From Pythium myriotylum (lineage: Eukaryota; Oomycota; Peronosporomycetes; Pythiales; Pythiaceae): a stretch of 64,000 nucleotides of DNA. Positions 33,201-48,200 of this stretch are shown here, in pieces. Made by a program: the position numbers and the translations under genes. Numbering within the stretch: position 1 is the stretch's first letter; every line of letters starts with the position of its first letter. The stretch covers positions 2,728,001 to 2,792,000 of the forward strand of contig JALJCQ010000001.1 of the NCBI GenBank assembly GCA_023091665.1, given 5' to 3'. The notes beneath the pieces were generated by a model. The model was not told the origin of the DNA, did not search any database, and was given only the letters and a program-made list of their open reading frames with translations.

Positions 33201-36200
33201 TGCCCCCCTCCACCGCAAGACCGGGGCCACGTCTCCGGGGTCTGCCCGGACCGCGGTGAACTGGAACCCCTGCCATTGCTGCATCCAGGTCGATAAGTCA
33301 GTGGATACGCAGCGTGACAAGTACGTGAGAGCATACCCAGCCAGAGCGGGCGTTGGCTTTCCAAGCGCACCGAAGACATGAGCGAACCTGTCTGACGGCG
33401 TCGTCTTCTCAAACGCGGGGGAGGTCGAATGGCTCTTGAGGCAGCCGGCGAAGTATCGTCACTCGGTGACGGGAGAGGACTTCGTATCGAAGCTCTTCTG
33501 CTGTGATACCGTCTGAAATAACGCTTTCCAGGGACGCTGAGAACCGCTTTGCGCGTGCTGAGCACCGATGACGTTCCCAGGCCGTGCAATGTAGCGACGA
33601 GAATTGAACAACAGGGCGACGACACGGCGGATGCGACCTCTCCCTCGATGAAGGCGCCGATAGTTACTTGAGTTCGTGAGTAGCTGAGCCTTAGCTAGGG
33701 GTTGTTTGAACTCGACCCCGGTACACTGCATGTTCTACTAAGTACGTATCAGTTGTGGACTGTTAAGTAAGGAGAGCCTTCGAATGCACGGGCTGACCGG
33801 GCCGTCTGACGAAAAGGCGAGTCAAACGTCCACGTCGAAGTAACCTTCCTGCCCCCCTCCACCGCAAGACCGGGGCCACGTCTCCGGGGTCTGCCCGGAC
33901 CGCGGTGAACTGGAACCCCTGCCATTGCTGCATCCAGGTCGATAAGTCAGTGGATACGCAGCGTGACAAGTACGTGAGAGCATACCCAGCCAGAGCGGGC
34001 GTTGGCTTTCCAAGCGCACCGAAGACATGAGCGAACCTGTCTGACGGCGTCGTCTTCTCAAACGCGGGGGAGGTCGAATGGCTCTTGAGGCAGCCGGCGA
34101 AGTATCGTCACTCGGTGACGGGAGAGGACTTCGTATCGAAGCTCTTCTGCTGTGATACCGTCTGAAATAACGCTTTCCAGGGACGCTGAGAACCGCTTTG
34201 CGCGTGCTGAGCACCGATGACGTTCCCAGGCCGTGCAATGTAGCGACGAGAATTGAACAACAGGGCGACGACACGGCGGATGCGACCTCTCCCTCGATGA
34301 AGGCGCCGATAGTTACTTGAGTTCGTGAGTAGCTGAGCCTTAGCTAGGGGTTGTTTGAACTCGACCCCGGTACACTGCATGTTCTACTAAGTACGTATCA
34401 GTTGTGGACTGTTAAGTAAGGAGAGCCTTCGAATGCACGGGCTGACCGGGCCGTCTGACGAAAAGGCGAGTCAAACGTCCACGTCGAAGTAACCTTCCTG
34501 CCCCCCTCCACCGCAAGACCGGGGCCACGTCTCCGGGGTCTGCCCGGACCGCGGTGAACTGGAACCCCTGCCATTGCTGCATCCAGGTCGATAAGTCAGT
34601 GGATACGCAGCGTGACAAGTACGTGAGAGCATACCCAGCCAGAGCGGGCGTTGGCTTTCCAAGCGCACCGAAGACATGAGCGAACCTGTCTGACGGCGTC
34701 GTCTTCTCAAACGCGGGGGAGGTCGAATGGCTCTTGAGGCAGCCGGCGAAGTATCGTCACTCGGTGACGGGAGAGGACTTCGTATCGAAGCTCTTCTGCT
34801 GTGATACCGTCTGAAATAACGCTTTCCAGGGACGCTGAGAACCGCTTTGCGCGTGCTGAGCACCGATGACGTTCCCAGGCCGTGCAATGTAGCGACGAGA
34901 ATTGAACAACAGGGCGACGACACGGCGGATGCGACCTCTCCCTCGATGAAGGCGCCGATAGTTACTTGAGTTCGTGAGTAGCTGAGCCTTAGCTAGGGGT
35001 TGTTTGAACTCGACCCCGGTACACTGCATGTTCTACTAAGTACGTATCAGTTGTGGACTGTTAAGTAAGGAGAGCCTTCGAATGCACGGGCTGACCGGGC
35101 CGTCTGACGAAAAGGCGAGTCAAACGTCCACGTCGAAGTAACCTTCCTGCCCCCCTCCACCGCAAGACCGGGGCCACGTCTCCGGGGTCTGCCCGGACCG
35201 CGGTGAACTGGAACCCCTGCCATTGCTGCATCCAGGTCGATAAGTCAGTGGATACGCAGCGTGACAAGTACGTGAGAGCATACCCAGCCAGAGCGGGCGT
35301 TGGCTTTCCAAGCGCACCGAAGACATGAGCGAACCTGTCTGACGGCGTCGTCTTCTCAAACGCGGGGGAGGTCGAATGGCTCTTGAGGCAGCCGGCGAAG
35401 TATCGTCACTCGGTGACGGGAGAGGACTTCGTATCGAAGCTCTTCTGCTGTGATACCGTCTGAAATAACGCTTTCCAGGGACGCTGAGAACCGCTTTGCG
35501 CGTGCTGAGCACCGATGACGTTCCCAGGCCGTGCAATGTAGCGACGAGAATTGAACAACAGGGCGACGACACGGCGGATGCGACCTCTCCCTCGATGAAG
35601 GCGCCGATAGTTACTTGAGTTCGTGAGTAGCTGAGCCTTAGCTAGGGGTTGTTTGAACTCGACCCCGGTACACTGCATGTTCTACTAAGTACGTATCAGT
35701 TGTGGACTGTTAAGTAAGGAGAGCCTTCGAATGCACGGGCTGACCGGGCCGTCTGACGAAAAGGCGAGTCAAACGTCCACGTCGAAGTAACCTTCCTGCC
35801 CCCCTCCACCGCAAGACCGGGGCCACGTCTCCGGGGTCTGCCCGGACCGCGGTGAACTGGAACCCCTGCCATTGCTGCATCCAGGTCGATAAGTCAGTGG
35901 ATACGCAGCGTGACAAGTACGTGAGAGCATACCCAGCCAGAGCGGGCGTTGGCTTTCCAAGCGCACCGAAGACATGAGCGAACCTGTCTGACGGCGTCGT
36001 CTTCTCAAACGCGGGGGAGGTCGAATGGCTCTTGAGGCAGCCGGCGAAGTATCGTCACTCGGTGACGGGAGAGGACTTCGTATCGAAGCTCTTCTGCTGT
36101 GATACCGTCTGAAATAACGCTTTCCAGGGACGCTGAGAACCGCTTTGCGCGTGCTGAGCACCGATGACGTTCCCAGGCCGTGCAATGTAGCGACGAGAAT

Positions 36201-39200
36201 TGAACAACAGGGCGACGACACGGCGGATGCGACCTCTCCCTCGATGAAGGCGCCGATAGTTACTTGAGTTCGTGAGTAGCTGAGCCTTAGCTAGGGGTTG
36301 TTTGAACTCGACCCCGGTACACTGCATGTTCTACTAAGTACGTATCAGTTGTGGACTGTTAAGTAAGGAGAGCCTTCGAATGCACGGGCTGACCGGGCCG
36401 TCTGACGAAAAGGCGAGTCAAACGTCCACGTCGAAGTAACCTTCCTGCCCCCCTCCACCGCAAGACCGGGGCCACGTCTCCGGGGTCTGCCCGGACCGCG
36501 GTGAACTGGAACCCCTGCCATTGCTGCATCCAGGTCGATAAGTCAGTGGATACGCAGCGTGACAAGTACGTGAGAGCATACCCAGCCAGAGCGGGCGTTG
36601 GCTTTCCAAGCGCACCGAAGACATGAGCGAACCTGTCTGACGGCGTCGTCTTCTCAAACGCGGGGGAGGTCGAATGGCTCTTGAGGCAGCCGGCGAAGTA
36701 TCGTCACTCGGTGACGGGAGAGGACTTCGTATCGAAGCTCTTCTGCTGTGATACCGTCTGAAATAACGCTTTCCAGGGACGCTGAGAACCGCTTTGCGCG
36801 TGCTGAGCACCGATGACGTTCCCAGGCCGTGCAATGTAGCGACGAGAATTGAACAACAGGGCGACGACACGGCGGATGCGACCTCTCCCTCGATGAAGGC
36901 GCCGATAGTTACTTGAGTTCGTGAGTAGCTGAGCCTTAGCTAGGGGTTGTTTGAACTCGACCCCGGTACACTGCATGTTCTACTAAGTACGTATCAGTTG
37001 TGGACTGTTAAGTAAGGAGAGCCTTCGAATGCACGGGCTGACCGGGCCGTCTGACGAAAAGGCGAGTCAAACGTCCACGTCGAAGTAACCTTCCTGCCCC
37101 CCTCCACCGCAAGACCGGGGCCACGTCTCCGGGGTCTGCCCGGACCGCGGTGAACTGGAACCCCTGCCATTGCTGCATCCAGGTCGATAAGTCAGTGGAT
37201 ACGCAGCGTGACAAGTACGTGAGAGCATACCCAGCCAGAGCGGGCGTTGGCTTTCCAAGCGCACCGAAGACATGAGCGAACCTGTCTGACGGCGTCGTCT
37301 TCTCAAACGCGGGGGAGGTCGAATGGCTCTTGAGGCAGCCGGCGAAGTATCGTCACTCGGTGACGGGAGAGGACTTCGTATCGAAGCTCTTCTGCTGTGA
37401 TACCGTCTGAAATAACGCTTTCCAGGGACGCTGAGAACCGCTTTGCGCGTGCTGAGCACCGATGACGTTCCCAGGCCGTGCAATGTAGCGACGAGAATTG
37501 AACAACAGGGCGACGACACGGCGGATGCGACCTCTCCCTCGATGAAGGCGCCGATAGTTACTTGAGTTCGTGAGTAGCTGAGCCTTAGCTAGGGGTTGTT
37601 TGAACTCGACCCCGGTACACTGCATGTTCTACTAAGTACGTATCAGTTGTGGACTGTTAAGTAAGGAGAGCCTTCGAATGCACGGGCTGACCGGGCCGTC
37701 TGACGAAAAGGCGAGTCAAACGTCCACGTCGAAGTAACCTTCCTGCCCCCCTCCACCGCAAGACCGGGGCCACGTCTCCGGGGTCTGCCCGGACCGCGGT
37801 GAACTGGAACCCCTGCCATTGCTGCATCCAGGTCGATAAGTCAGTGGATACGCAGCGTGACAAGTACGTGAGAGCATACCCAGCCAGAGCGGGCGTTGGC
37901 TTTCCAAGCGCACCGAAGACATGAGCGAACCTGTCTGACGGCGTCGTCTTCTCAAACGCGGGGGAGGTCGAATGGCTCTTGAGGCAGCCGGCGAAGTATC
38001 GTCACTCGGTGACGGGAGAGGACTTCGTATCGAAGCTCTTCTGCTGTGATACCGTCTGAAATAACGCTTTCCAGGGACGCTGAGAACCGCTTTGCGCGTG
38101 CTGAGCACCGATGACGTTCCCAGGCCGTGCAATGTAGCGACGAGAATTGAACAACAGGGCGACGACACGGCGGATGCGACCTCTCCCTCGATGAAGGCGC
38201 CGATAGTTACTTGAGTTCGTGAGTAGCTGAGCCTTAGCTAGGGGTTGTTTGAACTCGACCCCGGTACACTGCATGTTCTACTAAGTACGTATCAGTTGTG
38301 GACTGTTAAGTAAGGAGAGCCTTCGAATGCACGGGCTGACCGGGCCGTCTGACGAAAAGGCGAGTCAAACGTCCACGTCGAAGTAACCTTCCTGCCCCCC
38401 TCCACCGCAAGACCGGGGCCACGTCTCCGGGGTCTGCCCGGACCGCGGTGAACTGGAACCCCTGCCATTGCTGCATCCAGGTCGATAAGTCAGTGGATAC
38501 GCAGCGTGACAAGTACGTGAGAGCATACCCAGCCAGAGCGGGCGTTGGCTTTCCAAGCGCACCGAAGACATGAGCGAACCTGTCTGACGGCGTCGTCTTC
38601 TCAAACGCGGGGGAGGTCGAATGGCTCTTGAGGCAGCCGGCGAAGTATCGTCACTCGGTGACGGGAGAGGACTTCGTATCGAAGCTCTTCTGCTGTGATA
38701 CCGTCTGAAATAACGCTTTCCAGGGACGCTGAGAACCGCTTTGCGCGTGCTGAGCACCGATGACGTTCCCAGGCCGTGCAATGTAGCGACGAGAATTGAA
38801 CAACAGGGCGACGACACGGCGGATGCGACCTCTCCCTCGATGAAGGCGCCGATAGTTACTTGAGTTCGTGAGTAGCTGAGCCTTAGCTAGGGGTTGTTTG
38901 AACTCGACCCCGGTACACTGCATGTTCTACTAAGTACGTATCAGTTGTGGACTGTTAAGTAAGGAGAGCCTTCGAATGCACGGGCTGACCGGGCCGTCTG
39001 ACGAAAAGGCGAGTCAAACGTCCACGTCGAAGTAACCTTCCTGCCCCCCTCCACCGCAAGACCGGGGCCACGTCTCCGGGGTCTGCCCGGACCGCGGTGA
39101 ACTGGAACCCCTGCCATTGCTGCATCCAGGTCGATAAGTCAGTGGATACGCAGCGTGACAAGTACGTGAGAGCATACCCAGCCAGAGCGGGCGTTGGCTT

Positions 39201-42200
39201 TCCAAGCGCACCGAAGACATGAGCGAACCTGTCTGACGGCGTCGTCTTCTCAAACGCGGGGGAGGTCGAATGGCTCTTGAGGCAGCCGGCGAAGTATCGT
39301 CACTCGGTGACGGGAGAGGACTTCGTATCGAAGCTCTTCTGCTGTGATACCGTCTGAAATAACGCTTTCCAGGGACGCTGAGAACCGCTTTGCGCGTGCT
39401 GAGCACCGATGACGTTCCCAGGCCGTGCAATGTAGCGACGAGAATTGAACAACAGGGCGACGACACGGCGGATGCGACCTCTCCCTCGATGAAGGCGCCG
39501 ATAGTTACTTGAGTTCGTGAGTAGCTGAGCCTTAGCTAGGGGTTGTTTGAACTCGACCCCGGTACACTGCATGTTCTACTAAGTACGTATCAGTTGTGGA
39601 CTGTTAAGTAAGGAGAGCCTTCGAATGCACGGGCTGACCGGGCCGTCTGACGAAAAGGCGAGTCAAACGTCCACGTCGAAGTAACCTTCCTGCCCCCCTC
39701 CACCGCAAGACCGGGGCCACGTCTCCGGGGTCTGCCCGGACCGCGGTGAACTGGAACCCCTGCCATTGCTGCATCCAGGTCGATAAGTCAGTGGATACGC
39801 AGCGTGACAAGTACGTGAGAGCATACCCAGCCAGAGCGGGCGTTGGCTTTCCAAGCGCACCGAAGACATGAGCGAACCTGTCTGACGGCGTCGTCTTCTC
39901 AAACGCGGGGGAGGTCGAATGGCTCTTGAGGCAGCCGGCGAAGTATCGTCACTCGGTGACGGGAGAGGACTTCGTATCGAAGCTCTTCTGCTGTGATACC
40001 GTCTGAAATAACGCTTTCCAGGGACGCTGAGAACCGCTTTGCGCGTGCTGAGCACCGATGACGTTCCCAGGCCGTGCAATGTAGCGACGAGAATTGAACA
40101 ACAGGGCGACGACACGGCGGATGCGACCTCTCCCTCGATGAAGGCGCCGATAGTTACTTGAGTTCGTGAGTAGCTGAGCCTTAGCTAGGGGTTGTTTGAA
40201 CTCGACCCCGGTACACTGCATGTTCTACTAAGTACGTATCAGTTGTGGACTGTTAAGTAAGGAGAGCCTTCGAATGCACGGGCTGACCGGGCCGTCTGAC
40301 GAAAAGGCGAGTCAAACGTCCACGTCGAAGTAACCTTCCTGCCCCCCTCCACCGCAAGACCGGGGCCACGTCTCCGGGGTCTGCCCGGACCGCGGTGAAC
40401 TGGAACCCCTGCCATTGCTGCATCCAGGTCGATAAGTCAGTGGATACGCAGCGTGACAAGTACGTGAGAGCATACCCAGCCAGAGCGGGCGTTGGCTTTC
40501 CAAGCGCACCGAAGACATGAGCGAACCTGTCTGACGGCGTCGTCTTCTCAAACGCGGGGGAGGTCGAATGGCTCTTGAGGCAGCCGGCGAAGTATCGTCA
40601 CTCGGTGACGGGAGAGGACTTCGTATCGAAGCTCTTCTGCTGTGATACCGTCTGAAATAACGCTTTCCAGGGACGCTGAGAACCGCTTTGCGCGTGCTGA
40701 GCACCGATGACGTTCCCAGGCCGTGCAATGTAGCGACGAGAATTGAACAACAGGGCGACGACACGGCGGATGCGACCTCTCCCTCGATGAAGGCGCCGAT
40801 AGTTACTTGAGTTCGTGAGTAGCTGAGCCTTAGCTAGGGGTTGTTTGAACTCGACCCCGGTACACTGCATGTTCTACTAAGTACGTATCAGTTGTGGACT
40901 GTTAAGTAAGGAGAGCCTTCGAATGCACGGGCTGACCGGGCCGTCTGACGAAAAGGCGAGTCAAACGTCCACGTCGAAGTAACCTTCCTGCCCCCCTCCA
41001 CCGCAAGACCGGGGCCACGTCTCCGGGGTCTGCCCGGACCGCGGTGAACTGGAACCCCTGCCATTGCTGCATCCAGGTCGATAAGTCAGTGGATACGCAG
41101 CGTGACAAGTACGTGAGAGCATACCCAGCCAGAGCGGGCGTTGGCTTTCCAAGCGCACCGAAGACATGAGCGAACCTGTCTGACGGCGTCGTCTTCTCAA
41201 ACGCGGGGGAGGTCGAATGGCTCTTGAGGCAGCCGGCGAAGTATCGTCACTCGGTGACGGGAGAGGACTTCGTATCGAAGCTCTTCTGCTGTGATACCGT
41301 CTGAAATAACGCTTTCCAGGGACGCTGAGAACCGCTTTGCGCGTGCTGAGCACCGATGACGTTCCCAGGCCGTGCAATGTAGCGACGAGAATTGAACAAC
41401 AGGGCGACGACACGGCGGATGTGACCTCTCCCTCGATGAAGGCGCCGATAGTTACTTGAGTTCGTGAGTAGCTGAGCCTTAGCTAGGGGTTGTTTGAACT
41501 CGACCCCGGTACACTGCATGTTCTACTAAGTACGTATCAGTTGTGGACTGTTAAGTAAGGAGAGCCTTCGAATGCACGGGCTGACCGGGCCGTCTGACGA
41601 AAAGGCGAGTCAAACGTCCACGTCGAAGTAACCTTCCTGCCCCCCTCCACCGCAAGACCGGGGCCACGTCTCCGGGGTCTGCCCGGACCGCGGTGAACTG
41701 GAACCCCTGCCATTGCTGCATCCAGGTCGATAAGTCAGTGGATACGCAGCGTGACAAGTACGTGAGAGCATACCCAGCCAGAGCGGGCGTTGGCTTTCCA
41801 AGCGCACCGAAGACATGAGCGAACCTGTCTGACGGCGTCGTCTTCTCAAACGCGGGGGAGGTCGAATGGCTCTTGAGGCAGCCGGCGAAGTATCGTCACT
41901 CGGTGACGGGAGAGGACTTCGTATCGAAGCTCTTCTGCTGTGATACCGTCTGAAATAACGCTTTCCAGGGACGCTGAGAACCGCTTTGCGCGTGCTGAGC
42001 ACCGATGACGTTCCCAGGCCGTGCAATGTAGCGACGAGAATTGAACAACAGGGCGACGACACGGCGGATGCGACCTCTCCCTCGATGAAGGCGCCGATAG
42101 TTACTTGAGTTCGTGAGTAGCTGAGCCTTAGCTAGGGGTTGTTTGAACTCGACCCCGGTACACTGCATGTTCTACTAAGTACGTATCAGTTGTGGACTGT

Positions 42201-45200
42201 TAAGTAAGGAGAGCCTTCGAATGCACGGGCTGACCGGGCCGTCTGACGAAAAGGCGAGTCAAACGTCCACGTCGAAGTAACCTTCCTGCCCCCCTCCACC
42301 GCAAGACCGGGGCCACGTCTCCGGGGTCTGCCCGGACCGCGGTGAACTGGAACCCCTGCCATTGCTGCATCCAGGTCGATAAGTCAGTGGATACGCAGCG
42401 TGACAAGTACGTGAGAGCATACCCAGCCAGAGCGGGCGTTGGCTTTCCAAGCGCACCGAAGACATGAGCGAACCTGTCTGACGGCGTCGTCTTCTCAAAC
42501 GCGGGGGAGGTCGAATGGCTCTTGAGGCAGCCGGCGAAGTATCGTCACTCGGTGACGGGAGAGGACTTCGTATCGAAGCTCTTCTGCTGTGATACCGTCT
42601 GAAATAACGCTTTCCAGGGACGCTGAGAACCGCTTTGCGCGTGCTGAGCACCGATGACGTTCCCAGGCCGTGCAATGTAGCGACGAGAATTGAACAACAG
42701 GGCGACGACACGGCGGATGCGACCTCTCCCTCGATGAAGGCGCCGATAGTTACTTGAGTTCGTGAGTAGCTGAGCCTTAGCTAGGGGTTGTTTGAACTCG
42801 ACCCCGGTACACTGCATGTTCTACTAAGTACGTATCAGTTGTGGACTGTTAAGTAAGGAGAGCCTTCGAATGCACGGGCTGACCGGGCCGTCTGACGAAA
42901 AGGCGAGTCAAACGTCCACGTCGAAGTAACCTTCCTGCCCCCCTCCACCGCAAGACCGGGGCCACGTCTCCGGGGTCTGCCCGGACCGCGGTGAACTGGA
43001 ACCCCTGCCATTGCTGCATCCAGGTCGATAAGTCAGTGGATACGCAGCGTGACAAGTACGTGAGAGCATACCCAGCCAGAGCGGGCGTTGGCTTTCCAAG
43101 CGCACCGAAGACATGAGCGAACCTGTCTGACGGCGTCGTCTTCTCAAACGCGGGGGAGGTCGAATGGCTCTTGAGGCAGCCGGCGAAGTATCGTCACTCG
43201 GTGACGGGAGAGGACTTCGTATCGAAGCTCTTCTGCTGTGATACCGTCTGAAATAACGCTTTCCAGGGACGCTGAGAACCGCTTTGCGCGTGCTGAGCAC
43301 CGATGACGTTCCCAGGCCGTGCAATGTAGCGACGAGAATTGAACAACAGGGCGACGACACGGCGGATGCGACCTCTCCCTCGATGAAGGCGCCGATAGTT
43401 ACTTGAGTTCGTGAGTAGCTGAGCCTTAGCTAGGGGTTGTTTGAACTCGACCCCGGTACACTGCATGTTCTACTAAGTACGTATCAGTTGTGGACTGTTA
43501 AGTAAGGAGAGCCTTCGAATGCACGGGCTGACCGGGCCGTCTGACGAAAAGGCGAGTCAAACGTCCACGTCGAAGTAACCTTCCTGCCCCCCTCCACCGC
43601 AAGACCGGGGCCACGTCTCCGGGGTCTGCCCGGACCGCGGTGAACTGGAACCCCTGCCATTGCTGCATCCAGGTCGATAAGTCAGTGGATACGCAGCGTG
43701 ACAAGTACGTGAGAGCATACCCAGCCAGAGCGGGCGTTGGCTTTCCAAGCGCACCGAAGACATGAGCGAACCTGTCTGACGGCGTCGTCTTCTCAAACGC
43801 GGGGGAGGTCGAATGGCTCTTGAGGCAGCCGGCGAAGTATCGTCACTCGGTGACGGGAGAGGACTTCGTATCGAAGCTCTTCTGCTGTGATACCGTCTGA
43901 AATAACGCTTTCCAGGGACGCTGAGAACCGCTTTGCGCGTGCTGAGCACCGATGACGTTCCCAGGCCGTGCAATGTAGCGACGAGAATTGAACAACAGGG
44001 CGACGACACGGCGGATGCGACCTCTCCCTCGATGAAGGCGCCGATAGTTACTTGAGTTCGTGAGTAGCTGAGCCTTAGCTAGGGGTTGTTTGAACTCGAC
44101 CCCGGTACACTGCATGTTCTACTAAGTACGTATCAGTTGTGGACTGTTAAGTAAGGAGAGCCTTCGAATGCACGGGCTGACCGGGCCGTCTGACGAAAAG
44201 GCGAGTCAAACGTCCACGTCGAAGTAACCTTCCTGCCCCCCTCCACCGCAAGACCGGGGCCACGTCTCCGGGGTCTGCCCGGACCGCGGTGAACTGGAAC
44301 CCCTGCCATTGCTGCATCCAGGTCGATAAGTCAGTGGATACGCAGCGTGACAAGTACGTGAGAGCATACCCAGCCAGAGCGGGCGTTGGCTTTCCAAGCG
44401 CACCGAAGACATGAGCGAACCTGTCTGACGGCGTCGTCTTCTCAAACGCGGGGGAGGTCGAATGGCTCTTGAGGCAGCCGGCGAAGTATCGTCACTCGGT
44501 GACGGGAGAGGACTTCGTATCGAAGCTCTTCTGCTGTGATACCGTCTGAAATAACGCTTTCCAGGGACGCTGAGAACCGCTTTGCGCGTGCTGAGCACCG
44601 ATGACGTTCCCAGGCCGTGCAATGTAGCGACGAGAATTGAACAACAGGGCGACGACACGGCGGATGCGACCTCTCCCTCGATGAAGGCGCCGATAGTTAC
44701 TTGAGTTCGTGAGTAGCTGAGCCTTAGCTAGGGGTTGTTTGAACTCGACCCCGGTACACTGCATGTTCTACTAAGTACGTATCAGTTGTGGACTGTTAAG
44801 TAAGGAGAGCCTTCGAATGCACGGGCTGACCGGGCCGTCTGACGAAAAGGCGAGTCAAACGTCCACGTCGAAGTAACCTTCCTGCCCCCCTCCACCGCAA
44901 GACCGGGGCCACGTCTCCGGGGTCTGCCCGGACCGCGGTGAACTGGAACCCCTGCCATTGCTGCATCCAGGTCGATAAGTCAGTGGATACGCAGCGTGAC
45001 AAGTACGTGAGAGCATACCCAGCCAGAGCGGGCGTTGGCTTTCCAAGCGCACCGAAGACATGAGCGAACCTGTCTGACGGCGTCGTCTTCTCAAACGCGG
45101 GGGAGGTCGAATGGCTCTTGAGGCAGCCGGCGAAGTATCGTCACTCGGTGACGGGAGAGGACTTCGTATCGAAGCTCTTCTGCTGTGATACCGTCTGAAA

Positions 45201-48200
45201 TAACGCTTTCCAGGGACGCTGAGAACCGCTTTGCGCGTGCTGAGCACCGATGACGTTCCCAGGCCGTGCAATGTAGCGACGAGAATTGAACAACAGGGCG
45301 ACGACACGGCGGATGCGACCTCTCCCTCGATGAAGGCGCCGATAGTTACTTGAGTTCGTGAGTAGCTGAGCCTTAGCTAGGGGTTGTTTGAACTCGACCC
45401 CGGTACACTGCATGTTCTACTAAGTACGTATCAGTTGTGGACTGTTAAGTAAGGAGAGCCTTCGAATGCACGGGCTGACCGGGCCGTCTGACGAAAAGGC
45501 GAGTCAAACGTCCACGTCGAAGTAACCTTCCTGCCCCCCTCCACCGCAAGACCGGGGCCACGTCTCCGGGGTCTGCCCGGACCGCGGTGAACTGGAACCC
45601 CTGCCATTGCTGCATCCAGGTCGATAAGTCAGTGGATACGCAGCGTGACAAGTACGTGAGAGCATACCCAGCCAGAGCGGGCGTTGGCTTTCCAAGCGCA
45701 CCGAAGACATGAGCGAACCTGTCTGACGGCGTCGTCTTCTCAAACGCGGGGGAGGTCGAATGGCTCTTGAGGCAGCCGGCGAAGTATCGTCACTCGGTGA
45801 CGGGAGAGGACTTCGTATCGAAGCTCTTCTGCTGTGATACCGTCTGAAATAACGCTTTCCAGGGACGCTGAGAACCGCTTTGCGCGTGCTGAGCACCGAT
45901 GACGTTCCCAGGCCGTGCAATGTAGCGACGAGAATTGAACAACAGGGCGACGACACGGCGGATGCGACCTCTCCCTCGATGAAGGCGCCGATAGTTACTT
46001 GAGTTCGTGAGTAGCTGAGCCTTAGCTAGGGGTTGTTTGAACTCGACCCCGGTACACTGCATGTTCTACTAAGTACGTATCAGTTGTGGACTGTTAAGTA
46101 AGGAGAGCCTTCGAATGCACGGGCTGACCGGGCCGTCTGACGAAAAGGCGAGTCAAACGTCCACGTCGAAGTAACCTTCCTGCCCCCCTCCACCGCAAGA
46201 CCGGGGCCACGTCTCCGGGGTCTGCCCGGACCGCGGTGAACTGGAACCCCTGCCATTGCTGCATCCAGGTCGATAAGTCAGTGGATACGCAGCGTGACAA
46301 GTACGTGAGAGCATACCCAGCCAGAGCGGGCGTTGGCTTTCCAAGCGCACCGAAGACATGAGCGAACCTGTCTGACGGCGTCGTCTTCTCAAACGCGGGG
46401 GAGGTCGAATGGCTCTTGAGGCAGCCGGCGAAGTATCGTCACTCGGTGACGGGAGAGGACTTCGTATCGAAGCTCTTCTGCTGTGATACCGTCTGAAATA
46501 ACGCTTTCCAGGGACGCTGAGAACCGCTTTGCGCGTGCTGAGCACCGATGACGTTCCCAGGCCGTGCAATGTAGCGACGAGAATTGAACAACAGGGCGAC
46601 GACACGGCGGATGCGACCTCTCCCTCGATGAAGGCGCCGATAGTTACTTGAGTTCGTGAGTAGCTGAGCCTTAGCTAGGGGTTGTTTGAACTCGACCCCG
46701 GTACACTGCATGTTCTACTAAGTACGTATCAGTTGTGGACTGTTAAGTAAGGAGAGCCTTCGAATGCACGGGCTGACCGGGCCGTCTGACGAAAAGGCGA
46801 GTCAAACGTCCACGTCGAAGTAACCTTCCTGCCCCCCTCCACCGCAAGACCGGGGCCACGTCTCCGGGGTCTGCCCGGACCGCGGTGAACTGGAACCCCT
46901 GCCATTGCTGCATCCAGGTCGATAAGTCAGTGGATACGCAGCGTGACAAGTACGTGAGAGCATACCCAGCCAGAGCGGGCGTTGGCTTTCCAAGCGCACC
47001 GAAGACATGAGCGAACCTGTCTGACGGCGTCGTCTTCTCAAACGCGGGGGAGGTCGAATGGCTCTTGAGGCAGCCGGCGAAGTATCGTCACTCGGTGACG
47101 GGAGAGGACTTCGTATCGAAGCTCTTCTGCTGTGATACCGTCTGAAATAACGCTTTCCAGGGACGCTGAGAACCGCTTTGCGCGTGCTGAGCACCGATGA
47201 CGTTCCCAGGCCGTGCAATGTAGCGACGAGAATTGAACAACAGGGCGACGACACGGCGGATGCGACCTCTCCCTCGATGAAGGCGCCGATAGTTACTTGA
47301 GTTCGTGAGTAGCTGAGCCTTAGCTAGGGGTTGTTTGAACTCGACCCCGGTACACTGCATGTTCTACTAAGTACGTATCAGTTGTGGACTGTTAAGTAAG
47401 GAGAGCCTTCGAATGCACGGGCTGACCGGGCCGTCTGACGAAAAGGCGAGTCAAACGTCCACGTCGAAGTAACCTTCCTGCCCCCCTCCACCGCAAGACC
47501 GGGGCCACGTCTCCGGGGTCTGCCCGGACCGCGGTGAACTGGAACCCCTGCCATTGCTGCATCCAGGTCGATAAGTCAGTGGATACGCAGCGTGACAAGT
47601 ACGTGAGAGCATACCCAGCCAGAGCGGGCGTTGGCTTTCCAAGCGCACCGAAGACATGAGCGAACCTGTCTGACGGCGTCGTCTTCTCAAACGCGGGGGA
47701 GGTCGAATGGCTCTTGAGGCAGCCGGCGAAGTATCGTCACTCGGTGACGGGAGAGGACTTCGTATCGAAGCTCTTCTGCTGTGATACCGTCTGAAATAAC
47801 GCTTTCCAGGGACGCTGAGAACCGCTTTGCGCGTGCTGAGCACCGATGACGTTCCCAGGCCGTGCAATGTAGCGACGAGAATTGAACAACAGGGCGACGA
47901 CACGGCGGATGCGACCTCTCCCTCGATGAAGGCGCCGATAGTTACTTGAGTTCGTGAGTAGCTGAGCCTTAGCTAGGGGTTGTTTGAACTCGACCCCGGT
48001 ACACTGCATGTTCTACTAAGTACGTATCAGTTGTGGACAGTTAAGTAAGGAGAGCCTTCGAATGCACGGGCTGACCGGGCCGTCTGACGAAAAGGCGAGT
48101 CAAACGTCCACGTCGAAGTAACCTTCCTGCCCCCCTCCACCGCAAGACCGGGGCCACGTCTCCGGGGTCTGCCCGGACCGCGGTGAACTGGAACCCCTGC